Assembly (NCBI RefSeq): GCF_900090235.1
Contig: NZ_LT607750.1
Span: 496,001 to 560,000, forward strand
DNA from: Micromonospora echinaurantiaca
GTDB taxonomy: Bacteria > Actinomycetota > Actinomycetes > Mycobacteriales > Micromonosporaceae
Direction of reading: 5' to 3'
DNA: 64,000 nucleotides
Numbering within the stretch: position 1 is the stretch's first letter; each line of letters begins with the position of its first letter. The notes under the pieces were generated by a model, which was not told the DNA's origin, searched no databases, and worked only from the letters and a program-made list of their open reading frames with translations. A program made the position numbers and the translations under genes. Of the stretch, positions 59,763 to 64,000 are shown one piece after another.

Positions 59763-61309
59763 GCGGGGGGCTGCTGGTCGCCGGCACCACCTCGGACGCC
59801 GGCAAGAGCGTGCTCACCGCGGGCATCTGCCGGTGGCTGCACCGCCGGGGCGTCAAGGTGGCGCCGTTCAAGGCGCAGAACATGTCCAACAACTCGGCCG
59901 TGGTGGTCGGGGCGGACGGCCGGGGCGGCGAGATCGGCCGGGCGCAGGCGATGCAGGCCGCCGCCTGCGGTCTCGCCCCCGACCTGCGGTTCAACCCGGT
60001 GCTGCTCAAGCCCGGCAGCGACCTGGCCAGTCAGGTGGTGCTGCTCGGCGAGGCGGTCGACACGGTGACCGCTGGCAACTTCCGCCAGTTGCGCCCCCGG
60101 CTCGCCGAGACGGCGTACGCGGCGCTCGCCGAGCTGCGCACCGCCTACGACGTGGTGATCTGCGAGGGCGCCGGCAGCCCAGCCGAGATCAATCTGCGGG
60201 CCGGGGACTACGTCAACCTGGGGCTGGCCCGGCACGCCAACCTCCCCACCATCGTGGTCGGCGACATCGATCGGGGCGGCGTCTTCGCCTCGATGTTCGG
60301 CACCGTCGCCCTGCTCGACCCGGCTGACCAGGCGCTGATCGCCGGCTTCGTGATCAACAAGTTCCGGGGCGACCTCGGGCTGCTCCAGCCCGGGCTGGAC
60401 ATGCTGCACCGGGTCACCGGCCGCCCGACGTACGGGGTGCTGCCCTGGTCGCTGGACCTGTGGCTGGACGCCGAGGATTCGCTCGCCTACGGCCGGGTGC
60501 TCGGGCGGCCGGCCGCCCCGCACGGCACCGACTGGCTGGACGTGGCCGTGGTCCGGCTGCCTCGGATCAGCAACGCCACCGACGTGGAGGCGCTCGCCAC
60601 CGAGCCGGGCGTACGGGTCCGGCTCACCGTCGAACCGGCCGAGCTGGCCGCCGCCGACCTGGTCGTGCTGCCCGGCTCGAAGTCGACAGTGGCCGACCTG
60701 GCCTGGCTGCGGGAGACCGGGCTCGCCGACGCCGTGCTGGCGCACGTGGCGGCGGGAAAGCCGCTGCTCGGCATCTGCGGCGGTTTCCAGATGCTGGCCC
60801 AGGCGATCCACGACCCGGTGGAGAGCCGGCGGGGCAGCGTGCCGGGCCTCGGCCTGCTGCCCGTCGAGATCACCTTCGACCCGCGCAAGACCGTCCGGCA
60901 GTCCGTCGGCATGGCCAACCCCGACGTGCCGGTGCGCGGCTACGAGATCCACCACGGCTACGTCTCATCCACCGAACCCGGCCTGACCCCGCTGCTGACC
61001 TACGCGGACGGCACCGCGGAGGGGGCCGTCGCCGGTGCCGTGCACGGCACCCACTGGCACGGCGCGTTCGAGTCCGACGAGTTCCGCCGCCGGTTCCTCA
61101 CCGAGGCCGCCCGGTTGGCCGGCCGGCACGGCTTCCGGGTCGCGCCGGGCACCTCGTTCGCCGCCGCCCGGGAACGTTCCCTGGACCTGCTCGGCGACCT
61201 GGTCGAGGAACACCTGGACACCGACGCCCTCTGGCGGCTCGTCGAGACCGGGCCGCCGCCCGGCCTGCCCTTCATCCCGCCCGGCGCCCCGCCCGGCGCC
61301 GACCACTGA
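59759..61309 (+). CDS. cobQ: Cobyric acid synthase CobQ
   Basis: 516 aa glutamine amidotransferase that amidates adenosylcobyrinate a,c-diamide. N-terminal ATP-type domain: [80 protein letters not shown]-terminal class I glutaminase: [29 protein letters not shown] with catalytic Cys, and [17 protein letters not shown] with His. Overlaps cobD. The downstream spacer holds a tandem repeat. Confidence 0.96.
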   Translation: MSGGLLVAGTTSDAGKSVLTAGICRWLHRRGVKVAPFKAQNMSNNSAVVVGADGRGGEIGRAQAMQAAACGLAPDLRFNPVLLKPGSDLASQVVLLGEAVDTVTAGNFRQLRPRLAETAYAALAELRTAYDVVICEGAGSPAEINLRAGDYVNLGLARHANLPTIVVGDIDRGGVFASMFGTVALLDPADQALIAGFVINKFRGDLGLLQPGLDMLHRVTGRPTYGVLPWSLDLWLDAEDSLAYGRVLGRPAAPHGTDWLDVAVVRLPRISNATDVEALATEPGVRVRLTVEPAELAAADLVVLPGSKSTVADLAWLRETGLADAVLAHVAAGKPLLGICGGFQMLAQAIHDPVESRRGSVPGLGLLPVEITFDPRKTVRQSVGMANPDVPVRGYEIHHGYVSSTEPGLTPLLTYADGTAEGAVAGAVHGTHWHGAFESDEFRRRFLTEAARLAGRHGFRVAPGTSFAAARERSLDLLGDLVEEHLDTDALWRLVETGPPPGLPFIPPGAPPGADH

Positions 61310-61346
61310 CCTGCCGCCCGCCCGTGCGGCGGCCGGGGCAGACGTC

Positions 61347-61542
61347 GCGCGGACCCCACACCAGCGCGGACCCCACACCAGCGCGGACCCCACACCAGCG
61401 CGGACCCACACCAGCGCGGACCCAGACCAGCGCGGACCCCACACCAGCGCGGACCCACACCAGCGCGGACCCCAGACGAGCGCGGACCCCACACCAGCCC
61501 GGACCCAGACCAGCGCGGACCCAGACCAGCGGACCCAGACCA
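61347..61542. repeat. Twelve-copy tandem repeat after cobQ
   Basis: Units of 14-17 nt with consensus GCGCGGACCCCACACCA, starting at 61347, 61364, 61381, 61398, 61414, 61430, 61447, 61463, 61480, 61497, 61513 and 61529. Length varies by loss of one C (16-mer) or of GC and C together (the 14-mer). All frames stay open through it. It begins 37 nt after the cobQ stop. Confidence 0.9.
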
Positions 61543-61576
61543 GCACCGGCCGGTTGGCGTGCAGCACCAGGCAGAC

Positions 61577-61609
61577 CTCCGGAAGGCCTCCGGAAGACCT
61601 CCGGAAGAC
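61577..61609. repeat. Short tandem repeat
   Basis: CTCCGGAAGRC units of 11 nt repeated three times, with one variant base, in the same spacer as the longer array. Confidence 0.6.
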
Positions 61610-61768
61610 GGCCAGCGGCGGTGTTCCGGCCCGGTGGCGAGCACTGACCTGCCGTCCCGACCGGTGGCCAGACCGGCGGTGGCCAGCGAAGCAACGGTCC
61701 GGCCGACGACGGCTGGCGCGGACGCCAGCGGGACACCGCACGGGCGGCGGGATCGCTAGAGTGCGCCG

Positions 61769-62836
61769 GTGTTCTTGAATCGTTCCGGAAAGTTGACTGA
61801 TCGCTGCGCCGAGGTGGAGGCGGCCGTGCGGGCCCACGACAGTGCCCGGATGACCAAGGCCGTGCCGCGGTTGTGGGAGGCGGCCCAGCAGGCCACGCCC
61901 GCCGAGCTGGACGAGGCACTGTCCCGCTGCGTCGCGCTCCTGCCCGGGCTGGGAATCAGCGCGGGCGGGCAGTTCGCGGTGCTCTGCGGCGCGCTGGTGG
62001 AGCTGGGCGCCCGACCGGACCACCTGGTCCCCGCCGTCGCCGAGGGGCTGCTGGAGGCGCTCACCGAGGCCGAGCGGTTCCGGGCCGCCTGGGAACGGGT
62101 CCACCCCGACGAGGAACTGCCCGAGCCGGGTGACCCCACCGCGTTGGAGCCGGCGATCGCGGCGATGACCGCGGCCGGCGGCGACGAGGACGGGGCCCTC
62201 CGGGCGGCGCTGGGCTGGCTCTCGGCCGGCAACTGGGCGATGCCGGCGACGACGCTGCTGCAGCACTCGACGGCCCTACGGGAGACGTTCCCGCACCGGG
62301 CGCGGCTGCGCGAGCTGGGCAGCGGGCTGGCCGACGCCCGCGGGGACCTGGACTGCATGCTCGGGCTGCTGCGGCTGCTCGACGCCGAGCGGTTGCTCGT
62401 CCTGCACCGGGAGACCGGGCGGGGTTGGTGGGTCACCGTCGACGGCGTGGGGGACAACTTCCAGCTGCACACCCTGCTGGCCGGGGCGCTGGCGCAACCG
62501 GGCCGCATCGCCGGGCTCACCGTCGACCCGGCGTGGGTCGCGGTCGCCACCGACGCGCCGCCGGAGCGGTTCGGCGGCATGGTCACCGGCAGTTTCAACC
62601 TGGTGGACGGCCACGGCGCATGGATCTGGAACGAGGGACTTCCGGCCGACATCCCGCTGCTGGACGGCGTCCGGGTCGTCGTGCTCGACCCGCCGTCCTA
62701 CACCCGTAGCTGGGAGAACGTCCGCCGGTACCCGACGGTGCCCGGCTCGCTGACGGTGGACGGGGAACTCGGCCCCGCCGACGCGGCGGCCTGGCTGACC
62801 AGGGTGGCGCCCACCGGGAACCCGCTGGACGACTGA
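61769..62836 (+). CDS. Conserved hypothetical protein
   Basis: 355 aa, soluble, no signal peptide. Helix-rich N-terminal half (AARLWEAAQQATPAELDEALSRCVALLPGLGISAGGQFAVLCGALVELGA) and a beta-richer C-terminal half (GWWVTVDGVGDNFQLHTLLAGALAQPGRIAGLTVDPAWVAVATDAPPERFGGMVTGSFNLVDGHGAWIWNEGLPADIPLLDGVRVVVLDPPSYTRSWENVRRYP). No family is recognised. TAGAGT at 61756-61761 lies 7 nt before the GTG, so probably leaderless. Confidence 0.7.
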   Translation: MFLNRSGKLTDRCAEVEAAVRAHDSARMTKAVPRLWEAAQQATPAELDEALSRCVALLPGLGISAGGQFAVLCGALVELGARPDHLVPAVAEGLLEALTEAERFRAAWERVHPDEELPEPGDPTALEPAIAAMTAAGGDEDGALRAALGWLSAGNWAMPATTLLQHSTALRETFPHRARLRELGSGLADARGDLDCMLGLLRLLDAERLLVLHRETGRGWWVTVDGVGDNFQLHTLLAGALAQPGRIAGLTVDPAWVAVATDAPPERFGGMVTGSFNLVDGHGAWIWNEGLPADIPLLDGVRVVVLDPPSYTRSWENVRRYPTVPGSLTVDGELGPADAAAWLTRVAPTGNPLDD

Positions 62837-62960
62837 CACCACCCGGCGGCGCGGCAGCCGGGCGAGCCGGGCCGCCTGGAACCCGCCCGGCGACGCGCGG
62901 CCCGCCTGGGCTCGCCCAGCCGATCCGGTCCACGTCCCCGCGGGCCGTACCGGCGTCCGG

Positions 62961-63362
62961 TCAGTAGCGGACGTCGGCCGGGCGGTCGGACATCGGCAGC
63001 CCGGCGGCCAGCCACGCCTGCACCCCGCCGATCATGTCGGTGGCCCGGTGCAGCCCCAACGCCCGTAGGCTCGCCACCGCCAGGCTGGAGCTGTAGCCGT
63101 GCCGGCAGGCCAGCACGATCCGCAGGTCGTAGCCGGTGGCCTCGGGGATCCGCCAGGCGCTGGCCGGGTCCAGCCGCCATTCCAGCACGGTGCGGTCGAT
63201 GACGATGGCGCCTGGCAGTTCGCCCTGTTCCTGCCGCTGCCGTTCGGTGCGGGTGTCGATCAGCAACGCCCCGGTGCGGACCGCCTCGACGGTCTGGTGC
63301 GGGGTCAGCCGGCGTACCCCGGCGCGGGCCTGTTCCAGCAGGGCGTCGACGCCCGGACTCAT
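62961..63362 (-). CDS. Rhodanese-like sulfurtransferase
   Basis: 133 aa single rhodanese domain: RRLTPHQTVEAVRTGALLIDTRTERQRQEQGELPGAIVIDRTVLEWRLDPAS, then the active-site loop LACRHGYSSSLAVASLRALGLHRATDMIGGVQAWLAAGLPM with catalytic Cys in ACRHGYSS. It carries sulfane sulfur or acts as a redox switch. ATG at 63362 chosen among closely spaced starts. Divergent from the kinase gene at the right edge. Confidence 0.92.
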   Translation of the reverse strand: MSPGVDALLEQARAGVRRLTPHQTVEAVRTGALLIDTRTERQRQEQGELPGAIVIDRTVLEWRLDPASAWRIPEATGYDLRIVLACRHGYSSSLAVASLRALGLHRATDMIGGVQAWLAAGLPMSDRPADVRY

Positions 63363-63550
63363 CACGCTGTGGGACACCAGCCGATCATCCCGTCCCGTCC
63401 CGGTGTCCGGCCGGGGAACGGCCGCGGTCCGTGCCACGACCGCCCGAACGGGCGACCGCACCGCGTCCGCGCCGGCCGGGGCGCGCCGGACGCCGGCACC
63501 CGTCCGTACCGGCCCGTCCCACGGTCGGGTGGGCCGGTTACCGTCGGCGG

Positions 63551-64000
63551 GTGGCGGTGGTCGTGGTCGAGGCGTACGCCCAACTGGCCCGCCGTGTGCT
63601 GGCCGCGCCGGCGCGGTTGGGGCGGACCCGGCTGGTGGCGGTCGACGGGCCGAGCGGCGCGGGCAAGAGCGTCTTCGCGGCGCGCCTCGCGGACGCGCTC
63701 GCCGGGCTGCCCGGCGGCGGGCGGCCGCCCGTGGTGCACACCGACGACCTGCTCGACGGCTGGGCCGACCAGCTCACCTTCTGGCCCCGCCTGGAGGCGT
63801 GCGTGCTGGCGCCGCTGCGTGCCGGCCGGCCGGGCGCCTACCAGCGGTACAGCTGGGTGCGGCAACGTTTCCTGCCGCGTCCGGTGCCGGTGCCGGTGAC
63901 GCCGGTGCTGCTCGTCGAGGGGGTGAGCGCGGCCCGGGCGGCGGCGCGGCCGGACCTCACGCTCGCCGTCTTCGTCACCGCCCCGGCGCCGCTGCGGCTG
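63551..64000 (+). CDS. Uridine kinase-like P-loop kinase (partial)
   Basis: 150 codons from the GTG at 63551 to the right edge, no stop. Walker A reads VAVDGPSGAGKSVFAARLADAL, and PVVHTDDLLDGW and FWPRLEACVLAPL follow as in uridine kinase/phosphoribulokinase-like proteins. The remainder of the protein lies outside the window. A TTACCG box lies just upstream, consistent with a leaderless transcript. Confidence 0.8.
   Translation, partial: MAVVVVEAYAQLARRVLAAPARLGRTRLVAVDGPSGAGKSVFAARLADALAGLPGGGRPPVVHTDDLLDGWADQLTFWPRLEACVLAPLRAGRPGAYQRYSWVRQRFLPRPVPVPVTPVLLVEGVSAARAAARPDLTLAVFVTAPAPLRL

Noticed and set aside
61347..61542. CRISPR array
   Set aside because: Repeat units are contiguous with no spacers and there are no cas genes.

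Overview
The window is high-G+C actinobacterial DNA, most like Micromonospora or a close relative in the Micromonosporaceae. The signs are strong third-position GC bias, many GTG starts, several genes whose -10 box lies right before the start codon (probable leaderless mRNAs), actinobacterial families (DUF6232, DUF3817, DUF1360, Cds1-like cysteine desulfhydrase, PPOX/F420-type oxidase) and TTGTCCACA-type DnaA boxes. The species call is inference from gene content and style.

Layout. 1-1594: a SpoIIE-type PP2C phosphatase running off the left edge. 1.7-5.7 kb: a xylose locus with a divergent ROK repressor and xylAB. 5.9-7.3 kb: an MFS transporter. 7.5-13.8 kb: a five-gene alpha-glucoside operon (binding protein, two permeases, LacI repressor, GH13 alpha-glucosidase) behind a LacI operator. 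14-18.9 kb: envelope and housekeeping genes (M23 peptidase, TspO, metallophosphoesterase, nucleotidyltransferase, thymidylate-kinase-like protein, SDR). 19.1-21.0 kb: RpiR regulator plus MurQ for cell-wall recycling. 21.5-23.7 kb: a primary-type sigma factor and an NlpC/P60 hydrolase. 24-27.5 kb: small conserved actinobacterial proteins. 27.7-28.8 kb: DAHP synthase with a possible attenuating leader. 29-35.4 kb: M16 peptidase pair, asd, PPOX oxidase, CBS protein. 35.5-42.6 kb: AlkZ-like wHTH protein, SCP2 protein coupled to a glycogen-debranching-type enzyme, lipid acyltransferase, isochorismatase-like hydrolase and GlxA-type regulator. 43.3-46.4 kb: a three-gene NarL-type two-component operon including a kinase-like membrane protein without catalytic motifs.

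47.4-54.8 kb looks accessory: a hydrolase, a Cds1-type cysteine desulfhydrase coupled to a small Cys/His protein and divergent from a GntR repressor, a DHFR-like reductase, HxlR/NTF2 pair, GrpB protein, an orphan gene, and a decayed tyrosine recombinase that ends on the 3' end of a tRNA-Arg(UCU) gene. That junction is what remains of an integrated element. 54.9-64 kb returns to core-like content: an apparently inactive trypsin-fold protein, a lipase-like hydrolase, a hibernation factor, an SSB paralogue behind two DnaA boxes, cobD-cobQ, a 12-copy tandem repeat, an unknown 355-aa protein, a rhodanese, and a P-loop kinase cut by the right edge.

The most unusual items are: the DAHP synthase leader with mutually exclusive pairings; the paired DnaA boxes before the SSB paralogue; the Cds1/GntR locus with operator and leader hairpin; the tandem array after cobQ; the integrase-tRNA scar; a likely CTG start on the alpha-glucosidase; and several long, perfect, mutually unrelated intergenic palindromes. 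I found no CRISPR array, no rRNA and no riboswitch of a known class.
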